From NCBI GenBank assembly GCA_044361315.1, contig JBIKJA010000016.1, forward strand, positions 1 through 64,000: a stretch of DNA of 64,000 nucleotides, in the 5' to 3' direction. Made by a program: the position numbers and the translations under genes. Source of the stretch: Crocinitomix sp044361315 (GTDB lineage Bacteria; Bacteroidota; Bacteroidia; Flavobacteriales_D; Crocinitomicaceae). Each line of letters opens with the position of its first letter. The stretch's first letter is position 1. Shown one piece after another: positions 51,866 through 61,600 of this stretch. The notes under the pieces are model-generated. The model worked only from the letters and a program-made list of their open reading frames with translations, ran no database searches and was not told the origin of the DNA.

Positions 51866-54598
51866 ATGAAAATAGCCTACATCAATAACAAACCATTTGA
51901 AATCAACGAAGGAGAATCCATGTTGGCTTTTCTTAAAAGGAATCATACCGACAAAGTACCAACACTTTGCGATGCACCAAATCTCGAAGCTTTTGGCTCG
52001 TGTAGAGTGTGCAGTGTGGATGTTGCGTTTGAACAAAATGGAAAAACCAAGGCAATGGCATCTTGTCATACGCCAATTGGTGAAGGACAGTTTATTTATC
52101 CAGATTCGGAAAATGTACAACGTTTGCGAAAAAACATCATCGAATTGGTGTTGACCGACCACCCACTTGATTGTTTAACCTGCGAAGTGAATGGAAATTG
52201 CGAATTACAAGATGTGGCGGCACAAGTTGGTATTCGTTCGGTTAGATATGAAAAAGGCGAAGATCATTTAGACCGTAAAAAAGATTTGTCTCACCCTTAC
52301 ATGACTTCGGATTTTTCGAAATGTATCAATTGTTATCGTTGTGTGCGTGCCTGTGATGAAGTTCAAGGTGAATTTGTGCTAAGTATGGCAGGTCGAGGTT
52401 TTGACAGCCATATTGTGAAAGGTGCCAATGAGACATTCATGGGATCTGACTGTGTAAGTTGTGGTGCTTGTGCGCAAGCGTGTCCAACGAGCGCGATCTC
52501 TGATGTTTTCCAATCAAAAGCAGTCAAAACAGAAGAAGTTACTCGAACAGTTTGTACGTATTGTGGTGTTGGTTGTAACCTCGCAGTCGCAACAAAAAAT
52601 GGAAAAATATTATCCATTCAAGCGCCTTATGAAGCTGCTGCCAACGGCGGACACACTTGTTTAAAAGGTCGTTTTGCTTTCAAATTTTATAATCACGCAG
52701 AAAGATTACGTTCTCCGATGATTAAACGTGCGAATGGAGAATTTGAAAATGTTTCGTGGGACGAAGCGTATGATTACATTACCAACGAATTCAAACGAAT
52801 ATTAAAAGAAAGTGGTCCTGACGCCATTGCAGGTATTTCATCGGCTCGTACACCAAATGAGGAGAATTACCTCATGCAAAAGTTCATGCGTGCCATTGTT
52901 GGAACGAATAATATTGATTGCTGTGCACGGGTATGTCACTCGCCAACAGCTTTGGGCATGCAACGCTCGTTTGGAACGGGTGCAGCCACGAATTCAATCG
53001 AAGATTTAAAACACACGGATTGTATTCTTGTGATTGGTGCAAATCCCACGGTTGCTCATCCAGTAACAGGCGCAAAAATCAAACAAAAATTCATGAAAGG
53101 AGTCACCAGTATTGTGATTGATCCACGTCGAATTGATTTGGCTGAGTATGCGACGTATCATTTGCAATTACAACCAGGAACCAATGTCGCCTTGTTGAAT
53201 ATGATGCTTTATTACATTATTTCAGAAGGTTTAGAGGACAAAGAATTCATTGAAAGTCGTTGTGAAGGTTATGAGGAGATGAAAGAAGAAATTCTGAAAT
53301 TAAACATGGATGAATTGTCCGAAATTACTGGAGTTGATAAAGAATTGGTTCGCAAAGCAAGTATGGCCTATGCCAATGCCAAAGCGGCGATGGAATTCCA
53401 CGGATTAGGGGTAACTGAACAATATCAAGGCACATTTACGGTACAATTAATTGCTGATTTAGCGATGATTACTGGAAATATTGGTCGCCCAGGTGCAGGT
53501 GTTAACCCGCTTCGTGGCCAAAACAACGTACAAGGCGCTGCCGATATGGGAGCTCAACCTCATCAAGGTGCAGGCTATATGGATGTTACTGATCCTGAAA
53601 TGCAAGAAAAATATCAACTATTTTATGGATCTGATAAAGTACCGTCGCACATCGGGTACAAAATTCCTGAAATGTTTGAAGCTGCTATCGAAGGAAAATT
53701 AAAAGCCATGTGGATTATTGGAGAAGATGTGGTTCAAACAGATCCGAATACCAATAAAGTAATAAAAGCAATGGAAGCTGTTGACATGTTGATCGTTCAA
53801 GAGTTATTTATGACGGAAACAGCAAAATATGCTACCGTAATTTTACCAGGAGCATCTTTTTTAGAAAAAGAAGGAACGTTTACCAATGGCGAGCGTCGAA
53901 TTCAACGGGTACAAAAAGTAGTTGAGCCAATTGAAGGTACAAAACCAGATGGTCAAATTATCGTGGATATTATGAACCGAATGGGTTATGCGCAGCCAGA
54001 TTATACAGCGGCTGGCCTACTCGAAGAAATTTCGCAAATTGTTCCATTTTTTAGAGGAGTTGTGTGGGATGAATTAGGAGACAATGGTAAACAATGGCCG
54101 GTTGCAGCGGATGGAAATGATACCAAACAATTACATACAGAAAGTTTCACCCGTGGAAAAGGAAAGTTTTTCTACTTTGAATATGAGCAATCAAGAGAGG
54201 TTTCGAAATATGGAAAAGAATTTCCTTACATTATTACGACCAACCGTGAATTAGAACATTATAATTGTGGTGCCATGACCAGAAGAACTGGAAATGTCGA
54301 GATTTTAACGGAAGATGTTCTTTTAATTCACCCTGATGATGCTTCAGCGAATGGAATTATGGATGGTGACATGGTTTGTGTGGAATCACCACGCGGAAAA
54401 GTAGATATTAAAGCGCATATCACCGACGAAATGAAACCAGGAATCCTGAGTTCAACCTTCCATTTCCCTGAAGTTATGCTCAATATCATTACTTCTGACG
54501 AACATGATTCTCAAGCCAAATGCCCTGAATATAAGGTGGTAGCTTGCCGCATCCGAAAAAGTAAAGGAAAGTACAAAGAGGCGGTTGTGGTTGGATAA
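51866..54598 (+). CDS. fdhA: Molybdenum-dependent formate dehydrogenase alpha subunit
   Basis: 910 residues. The order is an N-terminal [2Fe-2S] domain (AFGSCRVCSVDV, about 44-55), a NuoG-type HPLDCLTCEVNGNC cluster (about 99-112), two [4Fe-4S] ferredoxin motifs (CINCYRCVRAC and CVSCGACAQACP, about 153-207), then the molybdopterin oxidoreductase with CTYCGVGCNLAV (about 232-243). The metal ligand is Cys357 (codon TGT) in CARVCHSPTA, followed by a Thr-x-Ala segment where other forms carry SeCys. The molybdopterin dinucleotide-binding C-terminus has NCGAMTRRTGN. The enzyme oxidises formate to CO2. With the beta subunit it should reduce NAD+ in the cytoplasm, needing FdhD (34708) for activation. 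No gamma or other subunit gene is present. Confidence 0.93.
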   Translation: MKIAYINNKPFEINEGESMLAFLKRNHTDKVPTLCDAPNLEAFGSCRVCSVDVAFEQNGKTKAMASCHTPIGEGQFIYPDSENVQRLRKNIIELVLTDHPLDCLTCEVNGNCELQDVAAQVGIRSVRYEKGEDHLDRKKDLSHPYMTSDFSKCINCYRCVRACDEVQGEFVLSMAGRGFDSHIVKGANETFMGSDCVSCGACAQACPTSAISDVFQSKAVKTEEVTRTVCTYCGVGCNLAVATKNGKILSIQAPYEAAANGGHTCLKGRFAFKFYNHAERLRSPMIKRANGEFENVSWDEAYDYITNEFKRILKESGPDAIAGISSARTPNEENYLMQKFMRAIVGTNNIDCCARVCHSPTALGMQRSFGTGAATNSIEDLKHTDCILVIGANPTVAHPVTGAKIKQKFMKGVTSIVIDPRRIDLAEYATYHLQLQPGTNVALLNMMLYYIISEGLEDKEFIESRCEGYEEMKEEILKLNMDELSEITGVDKELVRKASMAYANAKAAMEFHGLGVTEQYQGTFTVQLIADLAMITGNIGRPGAGVNPLRGQNNVQGAADMGAQPHQGAGYMDVTDPEMQEKYQLFYGSDKVPSHIGYKIPEMFEAAIEGKLKAMWIIGEDVVQTDPNTNKVIKAMEAVDMLIVQELFMTETAKYATVILPGASFLEKEGTFTNGERRIQRVQKVVEPIEGTKPDGQIIVDIMNRMGYAQPDYTAAGLLEEISQIVPFFRGVVWDELGDNGKQWPVAADGNDTKQLHTESFTRGKGKFFYFEYEQSREVSKYGKEFPYIITTNRELEHYNCGAMTRRTGNVEILTEDVLLIHPDDASANGIMDGDMVCVESPRGKVDIKAHITDEMKPGILSSTFHFPEVMLNIITSDEHDSQAKCPEYKVVACRIRKSKGKYKEAVVVG

Positions 54599-54771
54599 TT
54601 AGTTAACAGAACGAATTTTTACAACAACCTGCTGTAAAATTTTATTAAGTTTATTTTCAACTATTTAAATTCATAAATCTCGAAAGGTTAAAAGGCTTTA
54701 ATGACCCTAATTGCGCTTGATTTTAAAAAGCGAGACGAATAAACTACTTTTAGTCCTTAAAATTTGGCTCT

Positions 54772-54993
54772 ATGAAATGGATGAACAGAAGACAAAGTTC
54801 GAATGTTGAAGATCAGCGAAGAATAAAAGGTGGGGGTGCACTTGCCATTGGCGGAGGATTGATTGGAATCATTATCTTGTAAATCACGATGTTTGGTGGA
54901 GAAAATGCCCAACAATATGTTAACATGGCCCAACAATTGGGGGGCAATTCAATACCTACCCCACAAATCCCACACGCTAAACTCAAACTCTAA
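54772..54993 (+). pseudogene. N-terminal remnant of a neutral zinc metallopeptidase (YpfJ-like)
   Basis: An ATG at 54772 opens 36 codons reading MKWMNRRQSSNVEDQRRIKG and GGALAIGGGLIGIIIL, the characteristic start of YpfJ-type neutral zinc metallopeptidases (basic head, R-x-S-x-N-V-E-D, Gly-rich turn and membrane helix). A TAA follows at 54880. The same frame then continues with ITMFGGENAQQYVNMAQQ and QLGGNSIPTP until a stop at 54991-54993. The catalytic HExxH domain, normally another 200 residues, is absent. Both a nonsense mutation and a 3' deletion are therefore present. Confidence 0.65.
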
Positions 54994-55169
54994 ACTCATT
55001 TTCCACCCCCGATAAAAGCGATAGCTTGTTGCTTTGGCGCATTTAGGAAACTTGTTGTTTGACAGTGACCAGCGGAACTGGAATAACAACTTTAGTTGAC
55101 TTATGCGACAAGGGAACAACTAAAGCGTCTAGCGGGAAAAGGTGCAAAATAAAGCGGAATAAAAACAAC
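54994..55169. other. Gap holding a decayed dispersed repeat module
   Basis: No gene is supported. The module GTGACCAGCGGAA (near 55064) with TGCGACAAGGGAACAAC downstream is shared in altered form with the gap near 39401, and in part with 32800 (CTGACCAGCAGCGAAC). The other part of this 0.57-kb gap (54599-54771) shows no feature beyond AT-rich sequence. Confidence 0.4.
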
Positions 55170-56297
55170 CTAAAACTCCAACTCACGCACCACGTAAAGG
55201 ATTGGATTTAAGACAGATTCGCCAAATAACATGGAACGTTCGGGCGACCAACCATAAACGGGATCGGGTAAATTATCGTTGTCTTTAAAGGGCATTTCGA
55301 CAGTGAAAGAAAGGCATCCAAAACGCTCGGCGATGGCGTTGGAACAGACCGTTAAATTGGCCTCGCCAGGTTTATCGGCTCCGTAATTAAATTCGTCCTG
55401 AAAATCGGGGCTAACATCCATCCAATGTTGTTTAAATTTCTCCTCTAATCGTTTTAAGGCTAAATTATAGCTTGGGATTCCTTCGGAAGCGGCCACAAAA
55501 TTGTACGGAATTGCTTCATCGCCGTGGATGTCGAGTAACAAATCGACCCCTACTTCACTCATTTTATTCAAACAATGAAACACCTCGGGACTTTTTTCGA
55601 GGCTTGGCGCTGCCCATTCGCGATTTAAGTTCATGCCTGCCGCATTGGCGCGTAAATTCCCAGCTATTGCTCCATCGATATTCATGTTTGGAATGACGTA
55701 AAAACAAGCTTGCTCCAATAATTTAATGGAAACAGGGTCGCTGTCGTCCATCAAACGGTCCAACATTCCTTCGATAAACCATTCGCACATACTTTCGCCG
55801 GGATGCTGGCGCGCAATGACCCAAATATTTTTACCAATTCCTTCATCACCAACAATTAACATTTCAATGTCTCGCCCTTGAACGGTTTCGCCAATGACCT
55901 CCATGCGGCAAATTTCTGACACTTGCGAACGATGAATGAGTTTTAAATGATCTTGATAGGAATAAGGGGCAAAATAGGCAAAATAAATGCTGTCGTTAGA
56001 TGGCGTATAGTCGATAGTTAAGACCCCATTTTCAAATGTCGTTGGCACACGAAACCATTCTATCATATCGTAAGACGCACAGGCATGGTAATTTTTCCAG
56101 CCATCGGGATACGTGGATTGTCCGGCATTTAAAATATCAATTTTGCAAGAAATATCGTTGGCGCCAGTTAACTTAAAATGAAACCACTGTAAAAAATCGG
56201 AATTGGTATCCTTACGAATCATTAATTCGATTTCACCGTTTTGGCGGATGTTTACCACTTCGATATTTCCGCTGTCAAAATTTGAGCTGATTTTCAT
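55170..56297 (-). CDS. M14 family zinc carboxypeptidase, cytosolic carboxypeptidase (CCP)-like
   Basis: 375 residues from the ATG at 56297 (MKISSNFDSGNIEVV); the upstream codons are not coding-like. The first 130 residues form the beta-rich N-terminal domain typical of cytosolic carboxypeptidases (FHFKLTGANDISCKIDILNA, WFRVPTTFENGVLTIDYTP). The catalytic part has the zinc ligands HPGES (about 181-185) and DIHGDE (about 275), RANAAGMNLNREWAAP for substrate-carboxylate binding, and the general base Glu in SFTVEMPFKDN. Bacterial relatives cut C-terminal residues from peptides or modified proteins; the substrate is unknown. It has no signal peptide, so it acts in the cytoplasm. Confidence 0.88.
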   Translation of the reverse strand: MKISSNFDSGNIEVVNIRQNGEIELMIRKDTNSDFLQWFHFKLTGANDISCKIDILNAGQSTYPDGWKNYHACASYDMIEWFRVPTTFENGVLTIDYTPSNDSIYFAYFAPYSYQDHLKLIHRSQVSEICRMEVIGETVQGRDIEMLIVGDEGIGKNIWVIARQHPGESMCEWFIEGMLDRLMDDSDPVSIKLLEQACFYVIPNMNIDGAIAGNLRANAAGMNLNREWAAPSLEKSPEVFHCLNKMSEVGVDLLLDIHGDEAIPYNFVAASEGIPSYNLALKRLEEKFKQHWMDVSPDFQDEFNYGADKPGEANLTVCSNAIAERFGCLSFTVEMPFKDNDNLPDPVYGWSPERSMLFGESVLNPILYVVRELEF

Positions 56298-56471
56298 TTT
56301 GTTAGATTTGTGGCTGAAATTTAGAAAAAAATATGGTTCGTTTTGTTTTATAGCGGGTTTATTTTGGTGAGTTTTGAGGCCGACGCACAAAAGAACTAAA
56401 AGCAAGGTTTAATTACCTCAATTTTGAACAATCTCTCCAATTAAAAAAACGATTAAATGGTGTGGATCAAA

Positions 56472-57176
56472 TTAATGCTTACTCTCCTTCAACAACTGAG
56501 GAAACTTAGCTTTAAACTTGTTAAGTCGTGGAATTGAAACCGATTGGATATACCCTTGATTTGGGTGAAGTCGTTCGTAATTTTGATGATAATCTTCGCC
56601 CATCCAAAATTTTTCGAAAGGTTTTACTTCGCTTGCAACGTTAAATCCATCTTTTTTTAAACTGGCGATTTTTTCCTCAATGGCTGCTTTCTCTGCTTCG
56701 GTTTGATAAAATGCAATGCTGCGGTATTGGCTTCCATGATCAGGTCCTTGGCCATTTACTTGCTCAATTTCTTGACTGCCAAAATAAACCTCTACTAACT
56801 GCTTAAATGAAATAACGGTCGAGTCGTACAAAATTGTAACAGCCTCGGCGTGACCAGTTAATCCAGTATTTGAGTCTTCGTACGTTGGGTTTTCAGAATG
56901 TCCCCCTGAATAACCATTATACACTTCATGCACCCCTTTCACGCTTTCAAAAATTGCCTCGACACACCAAAAACAACCACTGGCAAAATAAGCACGTTGT
57001 AAGGTATCCAAATCCACCTTTTTTTCTAACGATGGCTGTTCTTTATTTTCTGGTTGATCAACAAGTTCAGTTGGTTTTTCCTCTGTTTGGCAAGCATTAA
57101 CGCCAAAAATTAATCCAAATAAAAGGAAAAAAGTGAGGGAGTGTTTCTTTAAATTCATTGCTGTTTTTTTTACCAT
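56472..57176 (-). CDS. msrA: Peptide-methionine (S)-S-oxide reductase, lipoprotein form
   Basis: 234 residues from 57176; a second ATG six codons in (57158) is also possible. The N-terminus is a lipoprotein signal (LLFGLIFGVNAC, Cys29), so the enzyme is tethered in the periplasm or to the outer membrane, after an acidic linker (about 30-60). The MsrA domain follows with the catalytic Cys68 in YFASGCFWCVEAIFE, GYSGGHSENPTYEDSNTGLT (about 88-107), HAEAVTILYD, GQGPDHGSQYRSIAFY (about 146-161), and FWMGEDYHQNYERLHPNQGY (about 190-209). It repairs Met-S-sulfoxide in exported proteins. The MsrB activity is not encoded here. Confidence 0.92.
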   Translation of the reverse strand: MVKKTAMNLKKHSLTFFLLFGLIFGVNACQTEEKPTELVDQPENKEQPSLEKKVDLDTLQRAYFASGCFWCVEAIFESVKGVHEVYNGYSGGHSENPTYEDSNTGLTGHAEAVTILYDSTVISFKQLVEVYFGSQEIEQVNGQGPDHGSQYRSIAFYQTEAEKAAIEEKIASLKKDGFNVASEVKPFEKFWMGEDYHQNYERLHPNQGYIQSVSIPRLNKFKAKFPQLLKESKH

Positions 57177-57264
57177 AGTCTGACCAAATTCGAATTCCTT
57201 ACAAATTCATTTAAAGGGAGCAAGCACAAAGTTGACAAAAAATTACCTATCTTCACCGTAGAAT

Positions 57265-58494
57265 ATGAAATTTACCGAATTAGCGTTAAAAGATGAAGTA
57301 TTAGAAGCTTTATCGTACATGGGGTTTGAGAACGCCACCCCAATTCAAGAACAAAGCATTCCAATAATTTTGGCAAATCAAGACATTATTGCTTGTGCAC
57401 AAACGGGTACAGGAAAAACTGCGGCATTTGTACTACCAATTTTAAATAAATTAGTTGGCAAAGAAGATTCGTGTATCGACACGTTAATCATTGTGCCAAC
57501 CCGCGAATTAGCCATCCAGATTGAGCAACAAATTCAAGGGTTATCTTATTTTTTATCTGTAGGCTCAAAAGCTGTTTACGGCGGAGGAGATGGAAAAGAT
57601 TGGGAGCTTCAAAAAAATGCACTCAAAGAAGGCACAGACATCATCGTTGCGACACCGGGCAAGTTATTGTCCCACTTAAAAATGGGGTATGTCGATTTTA
57701 AACACATTAAACATTTGGTTTTAGATGAAGCAGACAGGATGTTGGACATGGGATTTTCTGACGATTTAAATAAAATCTTCTCTTACCTTCCAGAAAAGCG
57801 TCAGACCTTGATGTTTAGCGCAACCATGCCTGATAAAATTAAGGTATTGGCACGAAAAATTTTGAACGCACCAAAAGAAATCACTCTTTCTGTCTCTAAA
57901 CCAGCCGAAGGGGTAAAGCAGGGAATCTACTTAGTGTTTGACGCGCAAAAACAAGCGGCGTTAAAGTATATTTTGGACGAACGTAAAGATTACGACAGCA
58001 TCATCATTTTTACTTCTGCAAAGGCGAAAGTGTCTGAAATTAATAGTTTTTTAAGACGTGCTGGATTTAAGTCTAAAACCATCTCCTCAAATTTGGATCA
58101 GAACGAACGCGAAGAGGTACTGCGCGAATTCAGGGCAAAAAATGTGCGGATTCTTGTGGCAACGGACGTGATGTCCCGTGGGATTGACATTAAAGAAATT
58201 AACATGGTAATCAATTACGATGTGCCGCATGATGCCGAAGATTATGTTCACCGTATTGGCCGAACTGCTCGGGCAAATACCACAGGCGAAGCGTTTACCT
58301 TAGTAAATCCGAAGGATTTTCAAAAAATGAAACGCATCGAAAAATTAATCGAAGCCAAAGTTCCTCAATTTGAATTGCCAAAAGAATTGGGCGAATCGCC
58401 AGATTGGACTACGAAAGAACCAGCGAACAGAAGTTTTAACAAAAAGAAAAATTTCCGACCAAAGCAAAAAAATACAAGTACACCTCAAAAATAA
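57265..58494 (+). CDS. DEAD-box ATP-dependent RNA helicase
   Basis: 409 residues with all helicase motifs in order: Q motif NATPIQEQSIP (about 22-32), I AQTGTGKT (about 46-53), Ia PTRELAIQ, Ib TPGKLL, II DEAD in VLDEADRMLDMGF (about 152-164), III SATMP, IV IIFTSAKAK, V DVMSRGIDI and VI HRIGRTARA (about 329-337). The short basic tail (FNKKKNFRPKQKN) probably binds RNA. It belongs to the RhlE-like group, whose members act in ribosome assembly or mRNA turnover, often in the cold. The gene is monocistronic, with a terminator after it. Confidence 0.9.
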   Translation: MKFTELALKDEVLEALSYMGFENATPIQEQSIPIILANQDIIACAQTGTGKTAAFVLPILNKLVGKEDSCIDTLIIVPTRELAIQIEQQIQGLSYFLSVGSKAVYGGGDGKDWELQKNALKEGTDIIVATPGKLLSHLKMGYVDFKHIKHLVLDEADRMLDMGFSDDLNKIFSYLPEKRQTLMFSATMPDKIKVLARKILNAPKEITLSVSKPAEGVKQGIYLVFDAQKQAALKYILDERKDYDSIIIFTSAKAKVSEINSFLRRAGFKSKTISSNLDQNEREEVLREFRAKNVRILVATDVMSRGIDIKEINMVINYDVPHDAEDYVHRIGRTARANTTGEAFTLVNPKDFQKMKRIEKLIEAKVPQFELPKELGESPDWTTKEPANRSFNKKKNFRPKQKNTSTPQK

Positions 58495-58511
58495 AATCCG
58501 AAGTTGATCAC

Positions 58512-58540
58512 ATGGCTACGCTACTATTTAGCCATTTTTT
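58512..58540 (+). terminator. Intrinsic terminator of the DEAD-box helicase gene
   Basis: A 7-bp stem (ATGGCTA at 58512-58518 with TAGCCAT at 58529-58535) followed by six T residues, 18 bases past the stop at 58494. Confidence 0.65.
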
Positions 58541-58657
58541 CAACTAAGATCCAACGAAAATTTAACCTATTGTCGCACTGGATCGTACAATAAATAATTA
58601 AATATACAGTTGTTACCTCATTTTTGACAGTAACCTACCAGCACCAAATCCAATACT

Positions 58658-61600
58658 ATGAAATTAAAAATTTCCTTTCTTTTATTCACGATTGCTTTTA
58701 TCGGAATGTCCTTCGCCCAAACTAAACGCCACCAAGGTTTATTGTGGGAAATTTCAGGAAATGGACTTAAAACTCCGAGTTATTTGTATGGAACTATGCA
58801 TGTAGCGAATAAATTGGCGTTTAACGTAAGTGACTCTTTTTATATCTGCCTCAACAAAGCACAGGGAATTGCTTTAGAATCTTCGCCTGCAGATTGGATG
58901 AAAGATTACCGGAATATGGACGCTGCCGAAAGTGCTTATTCGTATGGTACGTTTTACGAAAGAGCCTTCCAAATTTATGATATTGATAAGGATATTGCTT
59001 ATTTGTTGATGCAAAACAAAAACAGTTTAATGAATCAGATCTTATACCGATTTAATTCGGGCAGTGAGGATTACCAAGAAAATACGTTTTTGGACATGTT
59101 TATTTATCAAGCAGGAGCAAAAAACGGGAAACCAATTCATAGTTTAGAAACACGTGAAGAGGTAATTTTGTTGTCAATTAAAGCCATGACACCTGACAAA
59201 GAAGAAAAAGAAATCGACAATAAAAACAATAGTTATTTAGATCAAGATTATCAAAACAGAGGAAGTTTGATGCAAGATGCCTATCGACGTGGTGACCTCG
59301 ATATGATTGATTCTTTGAGCAAAATGAACAACCCAACCGCTGTTTACCACGATTATTTTATTGTTGAACGCAATCGTAACATGGTGAATCGCATCGATTC
59401 GATTGTGAAATACCAATCTATTTTTATCGGAATTGGAGCGGCCCATTTACCAGGCGATGGCGGGGCGATTGAAATGTTGCGTGAAATGGGATACACCGTT
59501 CGCGCAGTCGATCCGAAATCGACCGGGAAATCGCACAAAATGCGAAAAAAATTAGAGGATTTGTACAAGGCACCCATCATGAATAAATTTTCAACGGGAG
59601 ATGATTTTATTAAAGGAGTTGTGCCAGGCACACTTTTTGAAATGCCAACAGGATCAAGTAAACAATTGGAGTATTTGTGTCCTGAAACAGCAAATGGTGG
59701 TTATTACAGTATCATTAGACAATTTACATTTGGAGGTGTGTTTGGAAAAACACCGGCCTATTATAAAGCAAGTTTTGATAGTTTGGTTTACATTGCAACT
59801 CCAGGTGAAATTATTTCAAAATCATCTATCAACCTAGGCGGTTACGAAGGGTATCGCATCTTGTCCAAAACAAGCAAAAATGCCTTGGTTGATTACCTGA
59901 TTTTGTTCACCCCATCCGAAATTGTGGCCTTAAAAGGTTATGGAATTGGTGAATACATTACTAAAAGCGAACCAAAACGGTTCTTTAGCGAATTAGAAAT
60001 TGCCAAAAGTCATTCAAACTGGGGAGATATTACTCCTAAATTTGGCGGTGCAACCTGGAAAATGAAAGGTTTGGTTACAGGAAAAGATATGATTGAAGGA
60101 CTTGAAACCACCTCAATTGATCCTGTTTATCAATCGTATGACGCAGAAACTTCAGATTATTATGCGGTGATGCGCTATACCCTGAACGACCTTGACTACA
60201 TCGAAGAAGATTCGTTTGATTTGGCATTTTTAGGAAAAACTTTTGCAAAAGAACACGGTTTTGAAGTGAGTTCATCCACTTACGAAGCTGGACTTGGTTA
60301 TGGGGTGGTCATGCAAAAATTAATTCCTGCCGAAACCAATAAAAATGTAGCCACCGAAATCAGCTTAAAAATTATAACAAAAGGGAGTGATTATTATTTG
60401 ATGTTGACCAATTGTAAATCGGATAACGCAATTACTTTTTTCGAATCATTTTCTTTTCAAGATTTTAAGGTGACCGAGCCGTATGAGGTTTTTGTAGACA
60501 CTAATTTATTTTATTCAGTTGAAATCATTGAAAGGGAGGAAACACCCCAATTTCCTGAATGGAATTATTATAGCAACAATTATGATGCTGAAGACCGAAG
60601 CTATCAATCAAAAAACGGATCAAAAAATCATGTGATTAATCAAACGAATGAGAGGGTTTACGTAGGTTATATAAAATTTCACGATTATTTGAGTATTGAT
60701 TCGGCAGATGTGTTTTTGGCAAATCGAATTAAAATTCACTCGGCAGATGATGATTTATTGGTGTCTCGTTTAATAACTAAAAATAAAGATGATAAACTGA
60801 TTCGAACCTTCCTTTTAACCGACACCGCAAGTTCGAAAGGATTGTACACGCAGCTTATTTTGTATCATGGCAGAGAATATACACTACAAACACTTATCGA
60901 TACGGTTAGTGGTCCATCCAAGCACATACAACATTTTTTTAATACGTTTACACCAAAGGACACCATAATTGGCAAAGATCCATTTTCAGACAAGGCGCAA
61001 TTGTTTTTCGAGCATGTTTATGGCAGCGATTCTTTGAACAAAGTAAATGCGCTTAAATCGGTTGGAATGATTCTATTTAAAGAAAAAGATGTTGACCAAC
61101 TCATTGAATTTTATCGCACATTTGAATTTGAAGAAGAGGAAGAGCAAGAAATTCGGAAAAAAATTCTTCGAAATTGTGGTTCTATAAAATCGGACAAAAT
61201 TTACAAATTTTTAGCCGATGTTTACCGTGAAAACAGCTATAATGTGGCCTTGCAATTTGCGGCAATTAAAGGGTTGGGATATTCAGAAACGATCGAAGCA
61301 ACGGAGTTAATCAAGACATTAATAGTTGAAAATCCGCCATTTAGTGAAAATATGTCCGGTTTTTCATTTTCGTCTGCGCTCTTTGATTCACTTGAGTTGA
61401 CAAAAAATTATTTCCCAAGTATTTTGGACTTACTTCAATACAACGAATATGAAGAAGAAATTATGCGCTTAATTGCTCATGGTTATATCGATTCCCTTTA
61501 TACATTTGATTCGTTTAAATCGGAAAAAAATAGTTTATTGCGAAATGCGAAAATTGAACTAAAGCGCGTTGTTGCTTCCCAAGAAAAAGGTGACAAAAAA

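Noticed and set aside
52934..52936. Possible selenocysteine at the formate dehydrogenase active site
   Set aside because: The codon is TGT (Cys357), not TGA, and no in-frame stop occurs in the gene.
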